Below are positions 24,813-31,290 of a stretch of 36,281 nt of DNA, piece by piece. The notes beneath the pieces were generated by a model, which did not search any database, was not told where the DNA came from, and was given only the letters and a program-made list of their open reading frames with translations. Origin of the DNA: Belnapia mucosa (lineage in GTDB: Bacteria; Pseudomonadota; Alphaproteobacteria; Acetobacterales; Acetobacteraceae); contig NZ_JAEUXJ010000027.1 in assembly GCF_016775475.1 (NCBI RefSeq), forward strand, positions 1 through 36,281, in the 5' to 3' direction. Positions within the stretch are counted from its first letter, which is position 1. Each line of letters opens with the position of its first letter. A program made the translations under genes and the position numbers.

Positions 24813-25841
24813 CTACTCCGCCACCGGGCGCCAAGCGGGGCCCGGGTCGAAGGCGGTGATGCCGCGCGCCAGGCGGGCGGTGTCGGGGCCGAGGTCGCGC
24901 TCGCGGACCTCACCCTGGTGGTCGGCGAGGAAGGTCATGACGCCGGAGTCACCGTGGCGCGCCGGCCAGGCGAGCACGGCGAAGCCGCCGATCATCCGTC
25001 CGCTGACGACGTAGTCCAAGGCGCCACCCGGCGCGGCCGGTCCCTGCCGCTCCAGGATGCGGAACAGGTAGCCGTGGAAGGGCTGCGGCTGGTCCGCTGG
25101 CGCGCGGCCGCCGTAGCCGCCAGCGCTAGCCGCGGCAACAAGCGGTCCCAGCGGGCTCTCGGGCTCGCCTTCGGCGGTGGGCCAGTAGAGGCCGTCGCGG
25201 GTGCCGGGGCTGGAGAAGAGGCGACGTGCATAGGTGCGGAAGGGGCCCTGCCGCCCGGCGGTAAGGGCGTAGTGCCGCTGCGCGTCTACGATGGCGCGGA
25301 GCGTCCCAATCGCGGCGAGCTCGTTGCGGCCGATACGGCGGACCAGAAGCTCCTGCGCCCCGGCGCCGGCATCGAAGCGCCAGCGGCCATCGCTGCCGCG
25401 CCGTATCGGGATGGGCAGAGGCCAGCCGTCCTCCCCCACCTGCAGCACGGCGCGGTCCGGGGCCGGGCGCAGGATCTCGCTCTTTGCGGCGTGGGCGGCG
25501 GCGAAGCGCTCCAGGGCGGCGCGATCCGCCACCGGGTCGCCGGAACTGACGAGGCGGCGCGCCTCATCCCCCAGCACACGGATGAGCCGTCCCGCGTCCC
25601 GCACGCGCGCGGCCTCGGCCAGCGCCGCGAAACCGGCCTCGGGCGACGCGAAGGCCTGGGGCGGTCGCGGGCGGCTCGAACGTTGCGCCGCCGCCCCGGC
25701 GGCCTCAGGCGCGTCCGCCGCCGGCGCGCCGGCCTCCTGGGCCCGGGCCCCTCCTCCCGTAACCAGCAGCACAGCGAGGGCGCCGGCGACCAGGGCCTTG
25801 CCCGCACGGTGACGGGGAGCGATCGGTCTCGCGGTGATCAT
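24813..25841 (-). CDS. DUF2950-family exported protein
   Basis: The 342-residue product has a signal peptide (ending about residue 35, GGGARAQ) and an Ala/Pro-rich linker. The DUF2950 body follows: ASPEAGFAALAEAARVRD, LIRVLGDEARRLVSSGDPVADRA, GWPLPIPIRR, GRWRFDAGAGAQELLVRRIGRNELAAI, HGYLFRILERQGPAAPGG, and WPARHGDSGVMTFLADHQGEVRERDLG. Function of the family is unknown. Its ATG overlaps the stop of the upstream DUF3300 gene by 4 bases, an arrangement seen widely for these two families. Confidence 0.85.
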   Translation of the reverse strand: MITARPIAPRHRAGKALVAGALAVLLVTGGGARAQEAGAPAADAPEAAGAAAQRSSRPRPPQAFASPEAGFAALAEAARVRDAGRLIRVLGDEARRLVSSGDPVADRAALERFAAAHAAKSEILRPAPDRAVLQVGEDGWPLPIPIRRGSDGRWRFDAGAGAQELLVRRIGRNELAAIGTLRAIVDAQRHYALTAGRQGPFRTYARRLFSSPGTRDGLYWPTAEGEPESPLGPLVAAASAGGYGGRAPADQPQPFHGYLFRILERQGPAAPGGALDYVVSGRMIGGFAVLAWPARHGDSGVMTFLADHQGEVRERDLGPDTARLARGITAFDPGPAWRPVAE

Positions 25842-27433
25842 CGGGAGTGCCTCCCCCCCGCCTGGCCGCCTCCGCCGTGGCCGCCGGCGCCAACCTGCCG
25901 CACTTGCGGCCGCTGCGCGCCGGCCTGGCCGAGTCGGCTGGACTGGCCACGCTGCGAAGCCGCCTGCTCCTCGCGGCCCTGCCCGAGGCCCTGGAAGCCT
26001 TGCGGGCCGGGCCTGCCGCCGCCGCCACCGGCGCCAGCGCGCGCGGCCGGGGCCCCGCCGCCTGGCCGCGTCGCCCCCTGCGGGGCGTGCTGCGGGGCGG
26101 GCCGGCCGCTGGCGGTGTGGCCGGCGGCGCGTGTGCCAACGGGCCGGTCCACGCTGCCCGGACGGTCGCCCGCGCGACGCTCCGCGAGCCCTGCGCCCCC
26201 TGGCCGTTGCTGACCAGCGGCACCGGCCCGGTCCAGGCTGAGACCACTTGGCCTGCTGTCACGATTGGGACGTGGGCGGTCCGCCGTTCCCTCCCCGCGC
26301 CTACCGGCCGGGCCCTCGGTCGTTCCCCCGGGACGCCGCACGAGCGCGCCGCCCTGCTGGGCCTGCTGCGCCCGGCCGCGGAACTCCTCGCGCGCAGCGC
26401 TGCGGTCCTGTGTCCCCGCCTCGCCTCGGAACCGGTTGCGGACGCTCTCGTCGCGGTAAGCGACGCCGTGCCGATGGGTGGCGTCGTGGCGCCAAGTGGG
26501 ACTGTTGACGCGGTTGCCGACGGCGTTGATTTGGTTGTAACGGTTGACGTCAATGTCGACGTTGCCGCCGCCCCAGCCCGGGCTGGCCCAGCCCCAGAGC
26601 GAGCCAACGAGGGCAACGCCCCCGGCGAAGGCCATGCCGCTGAGCAGGGCCGTGCCGATGGCCGCACCCGGCGGCGGCGGGTAGTACACCGGTGGGCTCT
26701 GCGGGTAGGGCCAGGTGCCGTAAACCACCGAGGGGTTATAGGCCGGCACGTAGATCTTGTCGGGCTCGGCCGGCTGGATGACGATGACCTGCGGCGGCGG
26801 CGTCACCACGAGAGTGGCGTCCTGCGTCGCCGCCGCCACGTTCTGCGTCACCGTCACCGTCTGCTGCGGTCCCGATGTCAGCGTGCCCGCCGCCTGCGCG
26901 CGCCCGCGCAGCACCTGCACCGCGTTCAGGACGTCCTGCTGCTGCGCCAGGACCGCGTCGCCGAGCTGCTGCGTCCAGCCCAGGTGGTCGTTCAGCGTAG
27001 CCAGCACGCTGGGGAAGGGCAGCAGGGACTTCACGCTGGGGTCCCAGGGCCTCTGCTCCAGTGCCTTAGCCAGGGCGTCGCCCTTCAGCCCCGCGTTGCC
27101 GCCCTGCTTCAGCCAGCGCGCCGCCTCGACCAGCTCCAGCGGGTAGGTCGCGGCCATCAGGATCTGCGCCAGCAGGCCGTCGGGGTAGAGGGCGACGGGC
27201 GCCAGCAGTTGCTCGAGTTGCGGCTGCGTCAGCCGCTCCTCTCCTGGGGTGGTGGCGAGGGCGGCGGGTTGGGTGCCCTGGGCGAGGGCGCAGGTGGGGA
27301 AAGCCGACCCCAGGCCCGCGAAGCTGCTGCATGCGGCGAGCAGGAGCAGCGCCGCGCGCCAGGAGGGCGTCTCGCCCGCAGGCCTGCTGGCCGTGGGGTG
27401 GGTGACGGCGGATGGCGGGTGTTGCCGGGTCAT
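25838..27433 (-). CDS. DUF3300-family exported protein with long disordered tail
   Basis: The 531-residue product starts at the ATG at 27433 (AAGGAG upstream; the frame opens earlier to 27589). It has a signal region to about residue 52, then the DUF3300 domain (about 65-250: LAPVALYPDGLLAQILMAATYPLELVEAARW, DPSVKSLLPFPSVLATLNDHLGWTQQLGDAVLAQQQDVLNAVQ, PDKIYVPAYNPSVVYG). A hydrophobic glycine-rich segment near 265-300 and a tail of about 220 residues rich in Gly, Arg, Ala and Gln follow, probably disordered. The family's function is unknown; it often sits with DUF2950, as here (4-base overlap). Confidence 0.88.
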   Translation of the reverse strand: MTRQHPPSAVTHPTASRPAGETPSWRAALLLLAACSSFAGLGSAFPTCALAQGTQPAALATTPGEERLTQPQLEQLLAPVALYPDGLLAQILMAATYPLELVEAARWLKQGGNAGLKGDALAKALEQRPWDPSVKSLLPFPSVLATLNDHLGWTQQLGDAVLAQQQDVLNAVQVLRGRAQAAGTLTSGPQQTVTVTQNVAAATQDATLVVTPPPQVIVIQPAEPDKIYVPAYNPSVVYGTWPYPQSPPVYYPPPPGAAIGTALLSGMAFAGGVALVGSLWGWASPGWGGGNVDIDVNRYNQINAVGNRVNSPTWRHDATHRHGVAYRDESVRNRFRGEAGTQDRSAAREEFRGRAQQAQQGGALVRRPGGTTEGPAGRRGEGTADRPRPNRDSRPSGLSLDRAGAAGQQRPGGAGLAERRAGDRPGSVDRPVGTRAAGHTASGRPAPQHAPQGATRPGGGAPAARAGAGGGGGRPGPQGFQGLGQGREEQAASQRGQSSRLGQAGAQRPQVRQVGAGGHGGGGQAGGRHSR

Positions 27434-27592
27434 GGGGACGCGCTCCTTCTGAGGTGCCTCGCCGGGAGTCCTGCGCCGCCGCTGCGTCTCCGACGGCAGG
27501 TTCCCCGCTGCGGCGTTCCGGGCCAACCCAAGGCTTTTCTCGCATCGACTGGTGCATCGGATTGGCGGTAAAGCGAGCTGCGCTGCCACCTA

Positions 27593-27895
27593 TCACCCGC
27601 GCGAAAGCAGGACCGCGACGGCGAAGCCGTCAGGCGCGGCCTGCTCGCGCGCCGGCACGTCTGCACCGCGGTACCGCGGCTCGGTCGCGCCCACGCTGTG
27701 CTGGTTGTAGAGGTAGCCCGGCTGCATGGACTGCCCGCCGAAGCCCCAGTCCTCCATGCTGCCGATCGGCGCCGACGTGCCCGCTACAGCGGAGCGGGCC
27801 CGCATCTCGGGACCGCAGGCCGCGAGCCCCGGGATGCAGAGGAGCACGACGGCGCCGAGGGTGTGCCGGAGCCCGTGCCGTGCCGCGACGCTCAT
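27593..27895 (-). CDS. Small predicted lipoprotein
   Basis: The 100-residue product (MSVAARHGLRHTLGAVVLLC...) has a lipobox LAAC with Cys27, then a mature part rich in Gly, Ser and Ala with GSMEDWGFGGQSMQPGYLYN. Its ATG overlaps the stop of the upstream Rap1a/Tai-like gene (ATGA), so the two are co-translated. No family is recognised. It could be an outer-membrane partner of the upstream protein; that is inference. Confidence 0.65.
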   Translation of the reverse strand: MSVAARHGLRHTLGAVVLLCIPGLAACGPEMRARSAVAGTSAPIGSMEDWGFGGQSMQPGYLYNQHSVGATEPRYRGADVPAREQAAPDGFAVAVLLSRG

Positions 27896-28335
27896 CGTCC
27901 GCGCCCTCCCGTGGTGCCGGATGCTCCTGCCGGGCAGGGGTAAGCCTGCCGCGCAAACCGCATCAGCCCGTCCACCGCCATCTCCCCGCCAAACTGCGGG
28001 TTGGCCTGCGCCCAGGCGGCGAACGCCGCTGCGGCATCCACCAGCCGCGGCGGCGGCTCGGGCACGCAGAACACCGGCGGGCGCATGCCGCCCGCCGGGT
28101 GCAAGGCGGCATGGTACTGGCCCACGCCTGCCAGGAACCCCCGGCAGAAGTAGCTCGCCGCAATGTGGTCCGGCGACGAGGACGGCGTCGCGCAGACCTC
28201 GGCCAGGGCCGCGACCGTCCGCGGCGGACGTGGTCCGGCCCCGGCAGGCGGCGCGGTCTGCGCCCACGCCGCATGACCGGCGAACGCCGCGGCGACCAGC
28301 GCCAACGCGAGCGGCGTGCAGCTGCGCAGGTGCAT
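27892..28335 (-). CDS. Exported Rap1a/Tai-like domain protein
   Basis: The 147-residue product has a signal peptide (MHLRSCTPLALALVAAAFAGHAAWA) and a domain resembling the Rap1a/Tai immunity-protein fold: CATPSSSPDHIAASYFCRGFLAGVGQYH, PVFCVPEPPP, and DAAAAFAAWAQANPQFGGEMAVDGLMRFARQAYPC, with cysteines in the positions typical of two disulphides. That family includes immunity proteins to type VI peptidoglycan amidases and many uncharacterised periplasmic members. No effector gene is adjacent, so an immunity role is not supported. The start at 28335 has GGAGG upstream; 4-base overlap with the next gene. Confidence 0.65.
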   Translation of the reverse strand: MHLRSCTPLALALVAAAFAGHAAWAQTAPPAGAGPRPPRTVAALAEVCATPSSSPDHIAASYFCRGFLAGVGQYHAALHPAGGMRPPVFCVPEPPPRLVDAAAAFAAWAQANPQFGGEMAVDGLMRFARQAYPCPAGASGTTGGRGR

Positions 28336-28376
28336 CGAATCCTCCTTCGTCCGTGCCAGTCCGGACGGGGTCGGCG

Positions 28377-28505
28377 TCAACGGATCAGCAGGCCGTCCTC
28401 GATGTGCACGACGCCGTTGCTGCAGGGGATGTTGGCTCGCTCCGCGTGGGCCATATCACGCGGCTGATGCCGTAGGCGCCGAAGCCGCCGCGCTCTTTCC
28501 GGAGA
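28377..28505 (-). pseudogene. Fasciclin (FAS1) domain C-terminal remnant
   Basis: The minus strand reads FGAYGISRV, then after a small frame error MAHAERANIPCSNGVVHIEDGLLIR-stop. The pattern I-x-x-x-NGVVHIxDxxL is the conserved C-terminal H2-type motif of FAS1 domains. The rest of the domain is not found upstream, where the lipoprotein gene at 28518 ends. It is too short to be functional. Confidence 0.5.
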
Positions 28506-28517
28506 ACGGTTGCAACG

Positions 28518-28850
28518 TCAGCGTGTGGGGGCGCCTATACCCCTCTGGCGGGTGATGCCAGTGGTGTCCGGATTAACCGATACCGGAGCGCCAGCACCGA
28601 CGGTGCCAGTGCCGCCCGTGGCTGCGCGTTCGATTCCCGTAGTGCCGGGATTCGCCCCGGTGACCACCGGGTTCTGCGTGCCGGGATTTCTACCAGACTC
28701 GATTCCCTGGAGTTCCACGGCTCGCAGTTGCCGTTCCCGCATGTCGCCATAGTTCTGGCCTATGGCGGAGCGCTCGGTTTGTGGCTGGCAGGCCGCGGTG
28801 AACAGGGGGATTGTGGCGGCGGCCCCGAGCAGGGCGGATCGAAGCGTCAT
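28518..28850 (-). CDS. Small predicted lipoprotein with shared leader
   Basis: The 110-residue product (MTLRSALLGAAATIPLFTAAC) has a lipobox with Cys21. The mature region is rich in Gly, Thr, Asn and Pro (GRNPGTQNPVVTGANPGTTGIERAATGG), so is likely flexible. Its first ten codons and the about 240 bp before them match those of the unrelated exported protein at 23541. AGGAGG precedes the ATG. Unknown function. Confidence 0.65.
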   Translation of the reverse strand: MTLRSALLGAAATIPLFTAACQPQTERSAIGQNYGDMRERQLRAVELQGIESGRNPGTQNPVVTGANPGTTGIERAATGGTGTVGAGAPVSVNPDTTGITRQRGIGAPTR

Positions 28851-29090
28851 CGGCTGTCCTCCTAATTTGCTGCCCCCGGCCTATGATGCTCCGAGGCGGG
28901 TCCAGCCCTCCGGGGTGGGACGGCTTCCCTTGCGGCCGGTGCAGCCTCCCGCAGGTCGCCGGCGAGAGGTATCGGCCCGTTCCCGGAGTTGGCCGGTAAG
29001 AAACCCTGAGGCCCGACGCAAGCGCTTCTCTGGGGCTCGGGCCATGGTGGGCGATGGCAGGGTCTCTTGCCGACGTTTGAGCCGGTCGCC
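28819..29090 (-). repeat. Duplicated leader plus signal-peptide start, copy B
   Basis: This is the inverted counterpart of 23297-23571. It covers the start of the lipoprotein gene and most of the gap between it and the regulator at 29235. The remaining 29091-29234 stretch shows no gene. The leader is similar in several short blocks separated by indels. Confidence 0.7.
28968..28986 (-). promoter_or_regulatory. Recurring motif upstream of the lipoprotein gene
   Basis: On the minus strand it reads CCGGGAACGGGCCGATACC, about 118 bp before the lipoprotein ATG at 28850. Confidence 0.45.
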
Positions 29091-29234
29091 CAGCCGTGCC
29101 GGTGGATGTAGGGAATCTCCTCGCCGCCCGGGGTCATCGTCGCTGCCTCCGCTCTTACGGGCGGCGCCAAACCGGACCCAGAGGACGGCGACCCGGCCCC
29201 ACACCGGCCGCGCGGGAGCCCGTCCCTTCGGAAA

Positions 29235-29885
29235 TCAGGCGGAGATGATGTGGTTGCGGACGGCGTAGCGCACGACGTCGGCGATCGAGCCGGCGCCGAC
29301 CTTGCGCATGACGGCGGCGCGGTGGGTCTCGACGGTCTTGACGCTCACGCCGAGCCGCCGCGCGATGTCCTTGCTCCGGCGGCCCTCGGCGAGGAGCTGG
29401 GCCACCTCGCGCTCCCGCGCCGTAAGGGCGCTGTGGGCCGTGTCTTCGCCGGCCGATGCGGCCCGGTCGCGGAGGAACGCCTCAAGAAGCCTCGCGGTGA
29501 CTCTCGCGCTAAAGAACGGCTGATGCGCCGCTAGCGCCTCAATGGCCGCAATAATGTGGTGCGGCGCGTCCGATTTCACCAAGTAACCGCGTGCCCCAGC
29601 GGCGAACACCTCGGCGACGAGTTCCTCAGACTCGTGCATGGTGAACACCAGCACCTCCGTCGCCGGGCGTGCCGCGCGGATCCTGCGGGTCGCCTCGAGC
29701 CCATTCAGCTCCGGCATTGCGACGTCGAGGACCGCGACGTCGGGGGCCAGGGCCTCGGCCATCTCGACCGCCGTCCGGCCGTCGCGCGCCTCGCCGCACA
29801 CCTCCCAGCCGGGCTCGTGCTCGAGCAGCTGCCGGAGGCCGTGCCTGACGATGTCATGGTCGTCCGCCAGAAGAATGCGCACCAC
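29235..29885 (-). CDS. NarL/LuxR-type response regulator 2
   Basis: The 216-residue protein has a complete receiver domain (DDHD, D54 in VLDVAMPEL, T82, K104 in YLVKSDAPH) and a LuxR helix-turn-helix (LTAREREVAQLLAEGRRSKDIARRLGVSVKTVETHRAAVM). The GTG at 29885 is preferred: it gives MVRILLADDHDIVRHGLR as in regulator 1 and follows AAAGGGA; an ATG at 29915 and a frame to 29960 are possible. It shares WEVCGEAR, ATEVLVFTMH and VRYAVRN with regulator 1, so the two are paralogs. The gene upstream on this strand is only a fragment of the histidine kinase, so it may have lost its kinase or may use the one at 8614. Confidence 0.9.
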   Translation of the reverse strand: MVRILLADDHDIVRHGLRQLLEHEPGWEVCGEARDGRTAVEMAEALAPDVAVLDVAMPELNGLEATRRIRAARPATEVLVFTMHESEELVAEVFAAGARGYLVKSDAPHHIIAAIEALAAHQPFFSARVTARLLEAFLRDRAASAGEDTAHSALTAREREVAQLLAEGRRSKDIARRLGVSVKTVETHRAAVMRKVGAGSIADVVRYAVRNHIISA

Positions 29886-29993
29886 GTCCAGCGTCCCTTT
29901 CCGAAGCAAGTCCATCCGCGGGCCGCCCGAGCCCCGAGCCGGCCGCCGGTGCGCCCGCAACGCCCGCCGAGGTTAGTTCCTCCTCGGGCGGAT

Positions 29994-30012
29994 GGTATCG
30001 GCCAGATCCCTG
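29994..30012 (-). promoter_or_regulatory. Recurring motif upstream of response regulator 2
   Basis: On the minus strand it reads CAGGGATCTGGCCGATACC, about 110 bp before the GTG at 29885. Confidence 0.45.
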
Positions 30013-30057
30013 AGGGGGTGCCGGGCGTGCGTCGGACCGCAGGCGGCCTCCTCGGGT

Positions 30058-30342
30058 CACCCGGCAGAACCGGCCGGTGTCGGGCGCATCTGGTCCGCCG
30101 GATCAGGCCGGGTCGGCGGCCGGATGCCGCGGCCTCGGAGGCACCCCATCGAGGCCGAGCGTGACACCGGCTGGGACCCACGCCTCGACGATCGTGCCGC
30201 CCGGATCGGCCGGCCGCACCACCAAGCGGCCGCCGAGTTGGCGCATGCGCTCCCGCATGCCGACCAGCCCAACCCCGAAGACGATGGGGTCTCTGTCGTC
30301 CTCCGCCGGGAGCGCCCGCACGCCTGCGAACCCGCGGCCGTT
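30058..30342. repeat. 285-bp direct repeat, copy 2
   Basis: The same sequence as 8569-8853 with one visible difference. It ends abruptly: beyond 30342 the similarity to the kinase falls to about 80% for 35 bp and then stops. Confidence 0.9.
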
Positions 30343-30376
30343 ACCTTGCACGGCCAGCAGAACCAAACTTGGTCCA
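30103..30376 (-). pseudogene. Histidine kinase C-terminal fragment
   Basis: Only about the last 90 codons of the kinase remain, from LLAVQGNGRGFAGV through GVGLVGMRERMRQLGG to RHPAADPA-stop. The sensor, PAS, phospho-accepting His and N-box are missing, so it is inactive. The open frame continues upstream to 30480, but that part is antisense to the regulator and FGE fragments. Confidence 0.85.
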
Positions 30377-30378
30377 GT

Positions 30379-30438
30379 GCGCGCTTTGTTGCCAATCTGG
30401 TGCGCTACGCCCTGCGCAGTGGCATTGTCAGGTCCTGA
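30379..30438 (+). pseudogene. Response regulator 1, C-terminal fragment
   Basis: The plus strand encodes ARFVANLVRYALRSGIVRS-stop, the last 20 residues of regulator 1 (ARSVADLVRYALRNGIVGS) with several substitutions. It is joined directly to the kinase fragment, so the region equivalent to about 8890-11606 has been deleted here. Confidence 0.8.
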
Positions 30439-30480
30439 AGCCACGGTCGGGCCTCCTCGGCAATCGCCATCACCTCCCAT

Positions 30481-30499
30481 CGGGAATTTGGCCGATGCC
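30481..30499 (+). promoter_or_regulatory. Recurring motif in the degenerate FGE promoter copy
   Basis: CGGGAATTTGGCCGATGCC, identical to 11708-11726, about 106 bp before the ATG of the FGE fragment. Part of the duplicated block. Confidence 0.45.
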
Positions 30500-30604
30500 A
30501 GCCACCCCCCGCGTCGTCGCAGACTGACAGACGGCTAGGTCGGACGCCGACTTCTTTTCCCAGGATAGCCGCCTAGACCCGCGCTACGGAGGCCCGCACA
30601 ACCG

Positions 30605-30760
30605 ATGACGCCGCTGCTACGTCACAGTCGCCGAGCGCTCGCTCTACCCTGGTGCGTACCCCGACGCACTTGGACCGGACTCGCTGCTGTTCTGCATGAC
30701 GGACGGGCCTGTGGACACAAGGACTACCGCAACCGTTGAACCTGGATGTCAGGAGCGGGC
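30605..30760 (+). pseudogene. FGE fragment with internal deletion
   Basis: The start context (GGAGGCCCGCACAACCG-ATGACGCCG) matches that of the intact FGE at 11829. It then jumps to YVTVAERSLYPGAYPDALGPDSLLFCMTDGPVDT, corresponding to residues 76-113 of the intact protein but with a small deletion and frame change. After about 30735 (TACCGCAACC) it loses similarity. The catalytic cysteine segment is absent. Confidence 0.8.
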
Positions 30761-30840
30761 CGCATGTTCGATTTGGCCGAAGGTAATGAGCCGTCCCGCC
30801 GCCCGCACGGCCCTCCTTCGAACCGCTGTGGAAGGATCTG

Positions 30841-31287
30841 ATGATGAGCACTTCGCCGCATCCGGAAGCGTCCCATCATGTCCCCTTCTACCTGCCCGGG
30901 GCCGATGGATCCGACCCAATCATGGTGGGAGCGGGCATCTTCCTAACCGTCGCGGTGCTTGCCTTCGGTCTGCTCTTCCTTCGGCTGCACACCTTACCTG
31001 AGCGCATGGCCCATCGCGGCCACAAGCTGCAGTTCGAGATCGTGGCCGTCCTAGGATTGCTCGCCCTGTTCACTCATATGCACATCTTCTGGGTGGCGGG
31101 CCTGCTCCTCGCTCTCATTGATCTTCCTGATTTCACCGGGCCAATGCGGCGCATCGCCGGCTCGTCGGAGAGGTTGGCCGGGCTGCCGCCGGGCGGGGGT
31201 GACGTGACGAGTGACCTGCCACCCGTGCATGAACGCCAGACGGGCAATCGCGCGCGCCACCTGGTCGATGAGCGGCTGGACGCCTAA
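30841..31287 (+). CDS. Small inner-membrane protein partnering HlyD-family gene
   Basis: The 148-residue product has two TM helices (about 28-46, VGAGIFLTVAVLAFGLLFL; and 65-92, EIVAVLGLLALFTHMHIFWVAGLLLALID) with LPERMAHRGHKLQ between them and a hydrophilic tail. Position and topology recall E. coli YibI (DUF3302), which pairs with the HlyD-like YibH; that correspondence is inference. GGAAGGA lies before the tandem ATGs at 30841 and 30844. It ends three bases before the HlyD-family start, so both are one transcription unit. Confidence 0.7.
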   Translation: MMSTSPHPEASHHVPFYLPGADGSDPIMVGAGIFLTVAVLAFGLLFLRLHTLPERMAHRGHKLQFEIVAVLGLLALFTHMHIFWVAGLLLALIDLPDFTGPMRRIAGSSERLAGLPPGGGDVTSDLPPVHERQTGNRARHLVDERLDA

Positions 31288-31290
31288 GCC

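Noticed and set aside
24369..26213. 614-codon plus-strand frame
   Set aside because: Antisense to the DUF2950 and patatin genes; low-complexity Arg/Ala/Pro composition.
25847..27571. 574-codon plus-strand frame
   Set aside because: It mirrors the DUF3300 gene on the minus strand; long antisense frames are expected at this GC content.
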